From: Pseudomonas indica NBRC 103045
GTDB lineage: Bacteria > Pseudomonadota > Gammaproteobacteria > Pseudomonadales > Pseudomonadaceae
Direction of reading: 5' to 3'
DNA length: 64,000 nucleotides
NCBI RefSeq assembly: GCF_002091635.1
Contig: NZ_BDAC01000024.1
Coordinates: 1 to 64,000 of the forward strand
In this document: piece by piece, positions 1 to 7,544 of the stretch
Numbering within the stretch: position 1 is the stretch's first letter
Layout: every line of letters starts with the position of its first letter
The notes under the pieces: model-generated
The model's input: the letters and a program-made list of their open reading frames with translations, nothing else
Database searches by the model: none
What the model was told of the DNA's origin: nothing
Made by a program: the position numbers and the translations under genes

Positions 1-30
1 CGTCCCTACAACAGAGTCGGGCCCACCTTT

Positions 31-138
31 GTAGGAGCGAGCTCTGCTCGCGATTCGGACCGTAGAGCAGCTTCGCCAGCAGAGCTGGCTCCTACGAAAG
101 CAGTTCGGATCGGTCTGTAGGGGCGAATTCATTCGCCC
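31..138. repeat. GTAG-type REP cluster
   Basis: Three short imperfect palindromes lie here. 31-53 begins GTAGGAGCGAG and has an AGCTCTGCT core. 71-95 is a related element in inverse orientation ending GGCTCCTAC. 117-138 begins GTAGGGGCGAA and has an ATTC core. The first two face each other like a REPIN pair. The GTAG head and self-complementary body match Pseudomonas REP elements mobilised by RAYT transposases. No RAYT gene is visible in the window. Confidence 0.8.
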
Positions 139-195
139 AATGCCCAACCGGACGAATACACCACCTCCATTCCACCCACCTCGCTCACACCACCG

Positions 196-1113
196 ATGCC
201 GCCACACACCTCCCCCTTCACCCGCCTCCCCTCACTCTCCAAGCCCCTGCTCAACGGCTTCGCCCAAATCTTCCTCCAAGCCCACCCTGGCTGCGGCCTG
301 CTCTGCCTGCTGGCCATCGCGCTGTGGGCGCCGGACCTGCTCGGCGGCGCCTTGCTCGGGGGATTGGCGGGGACCCTGGTGGCCTGGCGGCGCGGTTATG
401 ACCGGGACGACATCGACGCCGGCCTGTACGGCTACAACGGCATCCTGCTCGGCCTGCTGGCCAGCCTGAGCTTCGCCTGGAGCCCATTGCTGCCGCTGCT
501 GATCGTCTGCGCCGCCGGGCTGTCGAGCCTCGCGGTGCATCACCTGCTGCGCGCCATGCGGGAACGGCAGTGGCTGCCGGCCCTCACTTCGCCCTTCGTG
601 CTGCTCGGCTGGCTACTGCTCGCACTGGCCGGGCCCCTGGAACTGGAAGCGCGCGAAACGCTTCCGGCCGCCCCGCTCTCCCTTGACTGGCCAAATGGCC
701 TCGGCGCCTTGGCGCGGGGCCTGGGCCAAGTGGTATTCCTCGATCACCCGCTGGCCGGTCTCTGCCTGTTCGCCGGCCTGCTCCTCGCCGACCGCCGCGC
801 CGCCCTCTGGGCCGCACTGGGTTCGGCGCTCGGTTTGGCGCTGGCCCTGCTCCAGGGCTGGCCGGCGCAGAACGCCCTGCTCGGCCTGCACGGCTACAAC
901 GCCGCCCTGGCCGCCATCGCCCTCGGCCAGACCCACCGCGCGCCCTGGGCGCCGGCCATTGGCCTGCTGCTCGCCCTGCTCCTGCAACCCGGCTTCGCCG
1001 CCCTCGGCCTGCCGGCGCTGACCATGCCGTTCATCCTCGCCTGCTGGCTGGTATACGCCGGCCAGCGCGTCTTCAGGCAAGGCGCCGCCACCTGGCATCC
1101 CGGCCGGCACTGA
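196..1113 (+). CDS. Urea transporter (UT/Yut family)
   Basis: A 305-residue, very hydrophobic protein with about ten membrane segments. It is read as a member of the bacterial urea transporter family, a channel-like inner-membrane protein for urea uptake. The two halves resemble each other: GLYGYNGIL near residue 80 and GLHGYNAAL near residue 230 are the duplicated family signature, which supports the internal pseudo-twofold repeat typical of UT proteins. Length is normal for bacterial members. The start at 196 is the first ATG before the NGFAQIF region, but no clear Shine-Dalgarno sequence precedes it, so the start is uncertain. No urease genes are visible; the window begins just upstream. 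Confidence 0.8.
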   Translation: MPPHTSPFTRLPSLSKPLLNGFAQIFLQAHPGCGLLCLLAIALWAPDLLGGALLGGLAGTLVAWRRGYDRDDIDAGLYGYNGILLGLLASLSFAWSPLLPLLIVCAAGLSSLAVHHLLRAMRERQWLPALTSPFVLLGWLLLALAGPLELEARETLPAAPLSLDWPNGLGALARGLGQVVFLDHPLAGLCLFAGLLLADRRAALWAALGSALGLALALLQGWPAQNALLGLHGYNAALAAIALGQTHRAPWAPAIGLLLALLLQPGFAALGLPALTMPFILACWLVYAGQRVFRQGAATWHPGRH

Positions 1114-1170
1114 ACCGCTGCCCGCCCGCCTCCGGCTCTGCTAAGGTTCCGCCAACGCAAGGAGCCACCG

Positions 1171-2004
1171 ATGCAGCCGCAGACACTTCGCGAACGCCTC
1201 TACGTCATCATCTTCCAGACCGATACCCCCGCCGGCCGCCGCTTCGACACCTGGCTGCTGGGCATCATCTTCGCCAGCCTGGTGGTGGTGATGTTCGACA
1301 GCGTGGAGCGTCACCACCGGAACTACGGCGACCTGTTCATGGCGCTGGAATGGTGCTTCACCGCGCTGTTCGCCGTCGAATACGCCTTGCGCGTCTATGC
1401 CAGCCCGCGCCCCTGGCGCTACATCTTCAGCTTCTACGGGCTGATCGACCTGCTCGCGGTGCTGCCGGCATTCATCGCCTTGCTGTTCCCCGAGGCGCAG
1501 TACCTGATGATCGTGCGGGTGATCCGTATGCTGCGGATCTTCCGGGTACTCAAGCTCACGCCCTACCTGAGCCAGGCCAACTTCCTGATCACCGCCCTGC
1601 GCGGCAGCCGGCAGAAGATCACCGTGTTCCTGCTCAGCGTGACCACCCTGGTGATCGTCTTCGGCACCGTCATGTACGTGGTGGAGGGACCGGCGAACGG
1701 CTTCACCAGCATTCCGAAGAGCATCTACTGGGCGGTGGTGACCCTGACCACCGTCGGCTTCGGCGACATCACCCCGCAAACCGCCTTCGGCCAGGCCATG
1801 GCGACCCTGGTGATGATCACCGGCTACTCCATCATCGCGGTGCCCACCGGTATCTTCACCGCCGAGCTGGCCAATGCCATGCGCAGCGAGTCCCTGCACC
1901 ACCCCTGCCCGCGCTGCCACAAGGCGCACCACGAGCTTCACGCCGCGTTCTGCAACCGTTGCGGCAACCCGCTGTACCCGGAGAAGCGCGATGAGCAAGC
2001 TTGA
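1171..2004 (+). CDS. Voltage-gated-type potassium channel with C-terminal zinc ribbon
   Basis: A 277-residue ion channel of the six-transmembrane type. A basic S4-like helix (regularly spaced arginines, residues 116-128) precedes a pore loop with selectivity filter T194-V-G-F-G followed by D199, the potassium-channel signature. After the last membrane helix the protein ends in two CxxC-type pairs (C246/C249 and C261/C264), which look like a small zinc ribbon. That tail is less usual and might be a regulatory metal site (inference). AAGGAG lies at good spacing before the ATG. The stop overlaps the next gene by 14 bases, so the two genes are probably co-transcribed. Confidence 0.85.
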   Translation: MQPQTLRERLYVIIFQTDTPAGRRFDTWLLGIIFASLVVVMFDSVERHHRNYGDLFMALEWCFTALFAVEYALRVYASPRPWRYIFSFYGLIDLLAVLPAFIALLFPEAQYLMIVRVIRMLRIFRVLKLTPYLSQANFLITALRGSRQKITVFLLSVTTLVIVFGTVMYVVEGPANGFTSIPKSIYWAVVTLTTVGFGDITPQTAFGQAMATLVMITGYSIIAVPTGIFTAELANAMRSESLHHPCPRCHKAHHELHAAFCNRCGNPLYPEKRDEQA

Positions 2005-2611
2005 TCCGACACGCTGGGACGCCCTCTGGAAACGCCTGGGCGGCACTGCTCCGGCCGGCAGCTTCGCCGAGCTGGAGGCCGCCTATGGCGAACCGCAGCG
2101 CCACTACCACAGCGACGAACACATCGCCGCCTGCCTGGCGCATTTCGATGCCTGGCAACACCTGGCCGAACGGCCCGAACAGGTGGAACTGGCGCTGTGG
2201 ACCCACGACCTGGTCTACGACACTCGCCGCCAAGACAACGAAGCCGCCAGCGCCGAACGTACCGCCGCCTGGCTCCGCAGCGCCGGCCTCGATCAACACG
2301 CCGAGCCGCTGCGCCAACTGATCCTTGCCACCCGCCACCAGGACATCCCCGAGGACAACGACGCCGCTCTGGTGGTGGACATCGACCTCAGCATCCTCGC
2401 CACCCCGCCCGACACCTACGCCGACTACGAACGCGCCATCCGCACCGAATATGCCTGGGTCCCGGAACCGCTGTTCAAGGCCGGGCGCGGCAAGATACTC
2501 CGCCACCTGCTGGAACTCCCCCGCCTCTACCAGCACGCCCCGTTGGCGGAGCGCTGGGAGCGGCAGGCACGGGAAAATCTGGAGCGGACGTTGGGGCGGT
2601 TGGGAAGATGA
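1991..2611 (+). CDS. HD-domain predicted metal-dependent phosphohydrolase
   Basis: A 206-residue soluble protein with histidine/aspartate pairs typical of the HD superfamily: YHSDEHI near residue 40, WTHDLVYD near residue 77, and a later RHQD motif. It matches the uncharacterised HD-like family often found in Pseudomonas (COG4339-type), whose substrate is unknown. The ATG at 1991 lies inside the end of the upstream channel gene in another frame, giving translational coupling. A longer upstream reading would lie wholly inside the channel gene and is not preferred. Confidence 0.75.
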   Translation: MSKLDPTRWDALWKRLGGTAPAGSFAELEAAYGEPQRHYHSDEHIAACLAHFDAWQHLAERPEQVELALWTHDLVYDTRRQDNEAASAERTAAWLRSAGLDQHAEPLRQLILATRHQDIPEDNDAALVVDIDLSILATPPDTYADYERAIRTEYAWVPEPLFKAGRGKILRHLLELPRLYQHAPLAERWERQARENLERTLGRLGR

Positions 2612-2679
2612 CTGCCTGAATTACAACTACAGACGAGGCCGGACTACGCTGAAGGCAAATGCCGTTGGAGATCGGTGAG

Positions 2680-3084
2680 ATGAAGGAATCCAGCCAAGCC
2701 TTAGAGATGGAACAGAAAGTTCGTGCTTGCACCTGCAAAACCTGCAAAGCGCTCATAAAGCTTATCGACGACCACCATGCAGATCTTCGCTTTTCGGTAA
2801 CACGGGCGGGAAGGCTCTGCGAACTGGCGGTGGTTGCTTCGACAGGAGCACTGGGCCTTCCCGAATACAAGGTAGTGAAAGCCCGAAGAAAATACGCCGA
2901 GCATCACCTGGGAATCAAACTTACTGGTCCGACAAGCAATTCGGACAAGCCCGTGCATATCAGGCATGCCCTGAACAATTCAAATCACAACCCCGAGGCC
3001 AAAAACCGAATCAACCTTGGAGAGGCCGAAGCAACCTTCTCGAACAACCGTTTTTTCCTGTTGCCAACGAAACAGCCTGCGTAG
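2680..3084 (+). CDS. Hypothetical protein, probably horizontally acquired
   Basis: A 134-residue product not recognised. The N-terminal part has a cysteine cluster (CTCKTC near residue 19) followed by a basic, helix-prone middle and a polar tail ending in NNRFFLLP. Base composition is visibly richer in A/T and codon use less G/C-biased than in flanking genes, and the next gene is phage-like; both suggest acquisition by transfer. ATG 2680 is chosen because TTGGAG (2665-2670) stands at proper distance. An in-frame ATG at 2659 has no such site. No membrane helix or signal peptide is seen. Confidence 0.5.
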   Translation: MKESSQALEMEQKVRACTCKTCKALIKLIDDHHADLRFSVTRAGRLCELAVVASTGALGLPEYKVVKARRKYAEHHLGIKLTGPTSNSDKPVHIRHALNNSNHNPEAKNRINLGEAEATFSNNRFFLLPTKQPA

Positions 3085-3116
3085 CTTGGACATGACGCAG
3101 GCTGCGACCAGCCCCC

Positions 3117-3608
3117 TTACCTCAACCAGCGCCGCCACCGCCCCTGTCCGACCACACCATCGTCCGCTCTGAACCTCGGCATGCTACTTAGCGGTATCCA
3201 CAGTTCGCCCTGCCACTCCAGCAGCGTGACCTGCCGTGAATCCCAGGTCATCCGGGTACGGCGGGGTTGCAGTGCATCGCTCGTAAAGACATCGCGCAGG
3301 GCGGGAATCACCTCCACGTTGAGCCAGCGGCGCAGGCTGCGGTTTTCCGGGTGGGGATAACGACCAAGCGCCCGGTAGACGCCGGATTCGTTGATGACCC
3401 GTGCTTCTTCCTCGCCACCGCTGGCATGGCGGAAGCGCACGGTGCGGGTCTGGTCGTCCTCCATCAGCCGGTTGATGCGTTCGGGATGGCGATGGCCAAT
3501 GAGGCGGCAGAAGTCGTGCGCATCGAACCAGGGCTGGTTATCGATCATTACGCCGCGCAAAGGGCGGTTGTAGCGGAGGAAGGTAAGAGGGGTTAAGGCT
3601 TCGTCCAT
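3117..3608 (-). CDS. BRO-N domain protein, phage antirepressor-like
   Basis: A 163-residue protein. Its residues 15-110 match the BRO family N-terminal domain found in phage and baculovirus regulators: WFDAHDFCRLIGH near the start, then a NESGVYRALGR block and a RWLNVEVIPALR block. The C-terminal half is short and unlike a KilA-C domain. BRO-N proteins bind nucleic acid and in phages act as antirepressors. GGAG lies eight bases before the chosen ATG (3608). The same frame stays open upstream to 3926, but that part overlaps a structured leader and is unlikely to be a true N-terminal extension. No other phage genes flank it, so it is a phage remnant or a domesticated regulator. Confidence 0.7.
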   Translation of the reverse strand: MDEALTPLTFLRYNRPLRGVMIDNQPWFDAHDFCRLIGHRHPERINRLMEDDQTRTVRFRHASGGEEEARVINESGVYRALGRYPHPENRSLRRWLNVEVIPALRDVFTSDALQPRRTRMTWDSRQVTLLEWQGELWIPLSSMPRFRADDGVVGQGRWRRWLR

Positions 3609-3611
3609 GGT

Positions 3612-3725
3612 GAGACTCCAGTATCGGTTTGAAGACCTGCCACCAACGTCGCTAAACATTAAGGTGGCAGACCGCGCAGGGTTAGCGAACCGGGGATACT
3701 GAACCCGGCAGACCCGAGGGTCTCC
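3612..3725 (-). ncRNA. Candidate C4-like antisense leader RNA
   Basis: The leader of the BRO-N gene is structured. Stem arms at 3637-3644 and 3663-3670 (CTGCCACC/GGTGGCAG), a GGTT/AACC hairpin at 3680-3691, and an AGACCC/GGGTCT hairpin at 3709-3722. It also has two stretches complementary to the ribosome-binding region of the gene: 3695-3701 (GATACTG) against 3619-3625 (CAGTATC), exact, and 3718-3724 against 3612-3618 with one mismatch. Paired a'/b' segments facing an antirepressor start site are the hallmark of phage P1/P4 C4 RNA. The family assignment is inference from structure; no covariance model was run. Confidence 0.5.
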
Positions 3726-4117
3726 CCACGCGATCTGCCATAACGCATTGCAGTCAAAACCACAGGCGTACCAGCACCTGCAATTGCTCATAGAGCTTTC
3801 GCATGCGCTGGTTGGCGCAATCGCACCAGTATCTTCCGGGTCGCTACACCCGGCCACGGGATTGACCGTGGCCGGCGCAGGATAGGTCGGGGAAAGACGA
3901 AGGACAAGCGCGGCCTGATTTGGCATCGTCAGCGTTCACGAACGGATCACGCTTTCGCCACAACCGGCTTCACGCATGGCTAGCGAACCCGGATTGCGCT
4001 GCGCTTATCCGGGCTACTCGCTCGGTGGGCCTGGCGTACCCCAGCCGGGCGGATAAATCCGCCCCGACAGGCACAACATACAGGCGGACTCATCCGCGAA
4101 TGCGGCCTCGCTATCCA

Positions 4118-4522
4118 TCGCGAATGAATTCGCTCCCACAGGATTCCGGTTGTAGGGGCGAATTTATTCGCCCGCGAGGCTATGTCGGTCGAATGAATTC
4201 GACCCTACAGGTCGTTAGGCACGGGCAATCTGTAGGAGCGAGCTCTGCTCGCGAAATGGGCCACACAAAAGCATCGCCAGCAGAGCTGGCTCCTACGAAA
4301 GCGGTGCGCGCGGCATCGAAACCTGTGGGAGCGAATTCATTCGCGAAGACGCAGCGACGTTATCGCGAATGGATTCGCTCCCACTCTCAGGGCCGGGCAG
4401 GCCTTTTGTAGAAGCGAGTTCTGCTCGCGAATGAATACGCACAAGAGCTTCGCCAGCAGAGCTGGCTCCTACGAAAGCGGTGCGCGCGGCATCGAAACCT
4501 GTAGGGGCGAATTCATTCGCCC
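4118..4522. repeat. Dense REP array with internal duplication
   Basis: About nine GTAG/GTGG-headed palindromes occur in 400 bases: 4118-4139 (inverse), 4152-4173, 4187-4208 (inverse, degenerate), 4232-4254, 4274-4296 (inverse), 4325-4346, 4363-4384 (inverse), 4408-4430, 4448-4472 (inverse), 4501-4522. Two core classes alternate: AGCTCTGCT and AATTCATTC. The stretch from 4274 to about 4345 is repeated almost perfectly from 4450 to about 4520 (offset 176), so part of the array arose by duplication. No gene is supported between 3730 and 4872. Confidence 0.85.
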
Positions 4523-4790
4523 ACACCCCCACCGTAGCCCGGCTAAGCCCCGGCGGCACTCCGGGACAGGCGAGCCCCACTCATTCATCCCAGGCACAAG
4601 CCCGGCATTCCTTATCGCCAATGAATCTTCCCGCTGACCCGTCATGGCGAATGCGAAACAGAGGCATTCCGCCAGCAAAAAAAGGCCTTGTTCGAGGCAA
4701 GGCTCAAGGACGCACCCTGCGACGAAGCCATTATTTCGCCATGCCGCAAAGGTCCTGTTTTGAGCCCTTTCAGCCGCTCCGCTTCGCCGC

Positions 4791-4819
4791 TTGCCCGGCC
4801 CTGGCGGCTGGACTATATA
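4791..4819 (+). promoter_or_regulatory. Candidate sigma-70 promoter for the activator gene
   Basis: TTGCCC (4791-4796) and TATATA (4814-4819) are separated by 17 bases. This would place transcription start near 4826, about 47 bases before the activator ATG. Sequence match only. Confidence 0.4.
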
Positions 4820-4872
4820 CACCTTCCCAGTCGTATCCCCTCCGTGCGGCTTCCCAGGGAGAACGGACTCTC

Positions 4873-5922
4873 ATGGACCTTTCTGCCCATTCGCCGAGTC
4901 GGTATTCGGACATCGAATTCGTCGGTGCCAGCGCATCGGTATTGAAGTTGTTGAAGATCGCCGACGATGTGTCGGAAACCAACGCTCCCATCCTGATCAC
5001 CGGCGAATGCGGAACGGGCAAGGAAATTCTCGCCAGACGCATCCACCAGCGCAGCCAACGTCGCAACCGTCCTTATGTCGCCGTCAATTGCGGGGCCATC
5101 GCCAGTTCGCTGGAGGAATCCGAACTGTTCGGCTACGTGCCCGGCGCGTTCACCGGCGCCAACAAGCGCAAGCAGGGGCTGTTCGAGGCGGCGAACCACG
5201 GCACGGTATTCCTCGACGAGATCGGCGAATCCAGCCCCGGCCTGCAGGTGAAGCTGCTGCGCGTGCTGCAGGACGGCGACTACGTGCCGGTGGGCTCGGC
5301 ACAGACCCACCGCTGCGACGTGCGGATGATCGCAGCCACCAACCGGGACCTGTGCGAGGCCCTGGGACGCGGGGCTTTCCGCGCCGACCTGTACTACCGG
5401 CTGGACGTGGTGCGCCTGCGGGTCCCGCCGCTGCGCGAGCGCATGGAAGACATCCCCCTCCTCACCCGCCACTTCGTCACCCGCTACGCACGGACCTACG
5501 GGCTGTCCACGCCGGAAATCCGCTCGGACTTCTACGCCAAGCTGCTCCAGCAGGACTACCCGGGCAATGTCCGCGAGCTGTCGAATTACGTGCACCGGGC
5601 CGTGGTGCTCAGCGGCGGCGCGCCCCTCACCGCAGCGCTGCTGGACCAGCTCCCACCCATCGTCCAACCGGCCCGTCCCGTGGAGCCGGTACCTCCGCCG
5701 CGCCCGTCGGCACCCGCCGCCAATACGGCGGGAATTCCCTTCCACGAAGCCAAGAAGCACCTGATCGAGACCTTCGAGCGCGAGTACCTGATCGCCGTGC
5801 TGAACGAATGCGGCGGCATCATCTACCGTGCCGCCAAGCTCGCCGGCATGAGCGAGCGCGGTTTCCACCAGAAGCTCCGCCATTACGGGATCGACGGCAC
5901 CGGTTTTCGCAGCGGTACCTGA
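4873..5922 (+). CDS. Sigma-54-dependent activator lacking an N-terminal sensor domain
   Basis: A 349-residue bacterial enhancer-binding protein. The AAA+ domain begins almost at once: Walker A GECGTGKE at residues 44-51, GAFTGA sigma-54 contact loop at 91-96, Walker B VFLDEIGE, and an R-finger region with [11 protein letters not shown] proline-rich linker leads to a C-terminal Fis-type helix-turn-helix (about residues 312-338). There is no receiver, GAF or PAS domain, so activity may be set by expression or by a separate partner, as for PspF or HrpR/S (analogy). AGGGAG lies at workable spacing before ATG 4873; upstream in-frame ATGs run through REP DNA and are rejected. It sits directly before a sigma-54 promoter and is the likely activator of that operon. 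Confidence 0.88.
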   Translation: MDLSAHSPSRYSDIEFVGASASVLKLLKIADDVSETNAPILITGECGTGKEILARRIHQRSQRRNRPYVAVNCGAIASSLEESELFGYVPGAFTGANKRKQGLFEAANHGTVFLDEIGESSPGLQVKLLRVLQDGDYVPVGSAQTHRCDVRMIAATNRDLCEALGRGAFRADLYYRLDVVRLRVPPLRERMEDIPLLTRHFVTRYARTYGLSTPEIRSDFYAKLLQQDYPGNVRELSNYVHRAVVLSGGAPLTAALLDQLPPIVQPARPVEPVPPPRPSAPAANTAGIPFHEAKKHLIETFEREYLIAVLNECGGIIYRAAKLAGMSERGFHQKLRHYGIDGTGFRSGT

Positions 5923-5929
5923 ATACGCC

Positions 5930-5959
5930 GTGTTTGCGGAAGCCCATCTCCGCAAACAC
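5930..5959 (+). promoter_or_regulatory. Palindromic site, candidate enhancer for the sigma-54 activator
   Basis: Perfect 11-base arms GTGTTTGCGGA (5930-5940) and its reverse complement (5949-5959) are separated by 8 bases. A further half-site CCGTGTTT occurs at 5972-5979. The palindrome is roughly 90-120 bases upstream of the sigma-54 promoter, the usual place for enhancer-binding-protein sites. It also follows the activator stop codon, but there is no T-run, so an intrinsic terminator is less likely. Confidence 0.55.
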
Positions 5960-6049
5960 TGAAGCGTACTTCCGTGTTTCCCCCGCCCCGCCTCCATCGA
6001 CCTGCGACAACCCTTTGATTCGCCACTGATTTTCAACGCAGACCGAATC

Positions 6050-6065
6050 CGGCACGAAGCCTGCT
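6050..6065 (+). promoter_or_regulatory. Sigma-54 (RpoN) promoter
   Basis: CGGCACGAAGCCTGCT matches the -24/-12 consensus TGGCACG-N4-TTGCW at all but two positions and has the obligatory GG (6051-6052) and GC (6063-6064) with exactly ten bases between. Start of transcription is expected near 6076, about 58 bases before the first gene of the operon. Confidence 0.72.
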
Positions 6066-6133
6066 CCTGTTCCCTCGACACGTCGATCACGTCCGGCCCG
6101 ACGGACGGGGAACACACCACAGGAGTGACGGCC

Positions 6134-7003
6134 ATGCCGAGATACGCGCAAGCCTGGGTCGAAGACGATGGGGAATACGCCGATCCCTATCCGGCCATTC
6201 GCGAGGTGCTGTCGGATGCCTATGCCGACGCGGCGCCGGAGACCATCGAACAGCTCGTGGAAACCACCTACCCCGGCCTCGCCGCAGAGGACCTGGAAAG
6301 CTTCTTCAGCACCCTGAGCCGGGCCGGCCAAGCGGTCGGCCAGGTGGCCAAGCGCGCCCTGCCGGGCGTGGTCCAGGGCGCCACCGCCGGGGCCGCGCTG
6401 GGCCCCTGGGGCGCGCTGGCCGGCGGGATCGCCGGAGGAGCGCTGAGCGCCGCCACCTCGGGAGGCGCCCGCCGTGCTCCGCGACGCGCGGCCCCGCCAC
6501 GCCGGCCAACGGCGCCTGCCGCCCCGCCCCGTGCCGCCGGCGCGCCGGCCGCCACCCAACTGCTGCGCACGCTGTCGCGCCCGGAGGTGAGCCAGAGCCT
6601 CCGCTCGCTGGCGATGGGCGGTGCCGGCCGGCGCAACGTCAACGTCGGCGGGCAGAGCGTTCCGATCGGCGCCATCACCAATCTGCTCGGCCAATTGCTG
6701 GAGCGGGTGCAGGCGGAAATGCACGGCTTCAGCGTGGGCGAGACCAGCGGCACCCCGGCCTACCTGCTGGATGACGCCGGGGAATATGTCGTCGACCCGA
6801 CCGATCCGGCGCAACGGGCCGACCGGGTCCTCGAACTGTTCGCCCGCGAAGACGCCGAGGCCGCCGAGTCGCTGCGCCCGGTCGAGGTGGTCTACGTGGA
6901 AGCGGACGACGACGCCTGGGACGAAGACGAGGAGGTGGACGACGACGCCCTCTCGCTCTACGAGGGCCTCGATTACGACGCGCTGGACGACGACACCTAC
7001 TGA
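6134..7003 (+). CDS. Unfamiliar protein with glycine-rich hydrophobic segment and acidic tail
   Basis: A 289-residue product of no family I recognise. Order of regions: acidic N-terminus with a YADPYPAIREVL motif; an amphipathic stretch; a Gly/Ala-rich hydrophobic segment of about 35 residues (roughly 75-115) with the small-residue pattern of glycine-zipper membrane helices; an Ala/Pro/Arg-rich linker; a helical region near 200; and a strongly acidic C-terminus containing YEGLDYDALDDDTY. AGGAG (6121-6125) favours ATG 6134 over the overlapping GTG at 6125. First gene after the sigma-54 promoter. A membrane-associating structural part is a guess. Confidence 0.7.
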   Translation: MPRYAQAWVEDDGEYADPYPAIREVLSDAYADAAPETIEQLVETTYPGLAAEDLESFFSTLSRAGQAVGQVAKRALPGVVQGATAGAALGPWGALAGGIAGGALSAATSGGARRAPRRAAPPRRPTAPAAPPRAAGAPAATQLLRTLSRPEVSQSLRSLAMGGAGRRNVNVGGQSVPIGAITNLLGQLLERVQAEMHGFSVGETSGTPAYLLDDAGEYVVDPTDPAQRADRVLELFAREDAEAAESLRPVEVVYVEADDDAWDEDEEVDDDALSLYEGLDYDALDDDTY

Positions 7004-7019
7004 GCCGGAGGAAGCCGCC

Positions 7020-7544
7020 ATGCCAGGCATGCAGGAACTGCTGCAACAGATGCTCAGCGGACAGCAACCCGACCCCGGCGCGATGAGCGCGCTGTTCGCC
7101 GAGCACGAGGACCCGCGCATCCGCCTGATGGCCCAGTTCATGAGCCAGGACAGCGGCGCGCCGGAGCCGGAGGACGAGGCGACCGAGGTGGAGGCAGAAA
7201 TCGTCAGGGACACCCTGCCGCCGCCCTCCGACTCGCTGCGCCTGCGCCGCCGGATACGCCACCTGACCGAAGAGCTGCACGCCGCCCAGAGCATCGGCGA
7301 CACCCTCGCCGCCGCCTTGGGCGCCTGCTACCTGTGCTGGGGCGAAGACGACGACTGCGAACTCTGCGGCGGGCACGGCCAGCCGGGCTGGTGCGAGCCC
7401 GACGCGGAGCTGTTCGCCGGCTACGTCGCACCGGCGGTCGCCCGCCTCCAGCAACCGTCACCGGGTTTACCGGAGGGTTCGGAAGAACCCTCTTTCAGCA
7501 TGCCGCGCGTGAGCGTCGGCCCATCCAACAGGAGTGAGATATGA
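7020..7544 (+). CDS. Unfamiliar acidic protein with cysteine cluster
   Basis: A 174-residue product starting 16 bases after the previous gene, with GGAGG before the ATG. The N-terminal half is acidic and methionine-rich. A short coiled-coil-like segment (LRRRIRHLTEEL, near residue 77) precedes a cysteine cluster: CYLCWG, then CELCGG, then GWC, spaced like a small zinc-binding knuckle. The stop codon overlaps the next start as ATGA, so the two genes are translationally coupled. Function unknown. Confidence 0.7.
   Translation: MPGMQELLQQMLSGQQPDPGAMSALFAEHEDPRIRLMAQFMSQDSGAPEPEDEATEVEAEIVRDTLPPPSDSLRLRRRIRHLTEELHAAQSIGDTLAAALGACYLCWGEDDDCELCGGHGQPGWCEPDAELFAGYVAPAVARLQQPSPGLPEGSEEPSFSMPRVSVGPSNRSEI

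Noticed and set aside
2680-3608. Prophage
   Set aside because: Only one phage-like gene; no integrase, structural genes or attachment repeats were seen.
3609-3926. N-terminal extension of the BRO-N protein
   Set aside because: The open frame runs through a structured leader; ATG 3608 has a good ribosome site and the extension has no domain. Translation of C4-like regions is a known annotation artefact.
4480-4872. Longer N-terminus for the sigma-54 activator
   Set aside because: The frame runs through REP DNA and a candidate promoter; ATG 4873 has a ribosome site and directly precedes the AAA+ domain.
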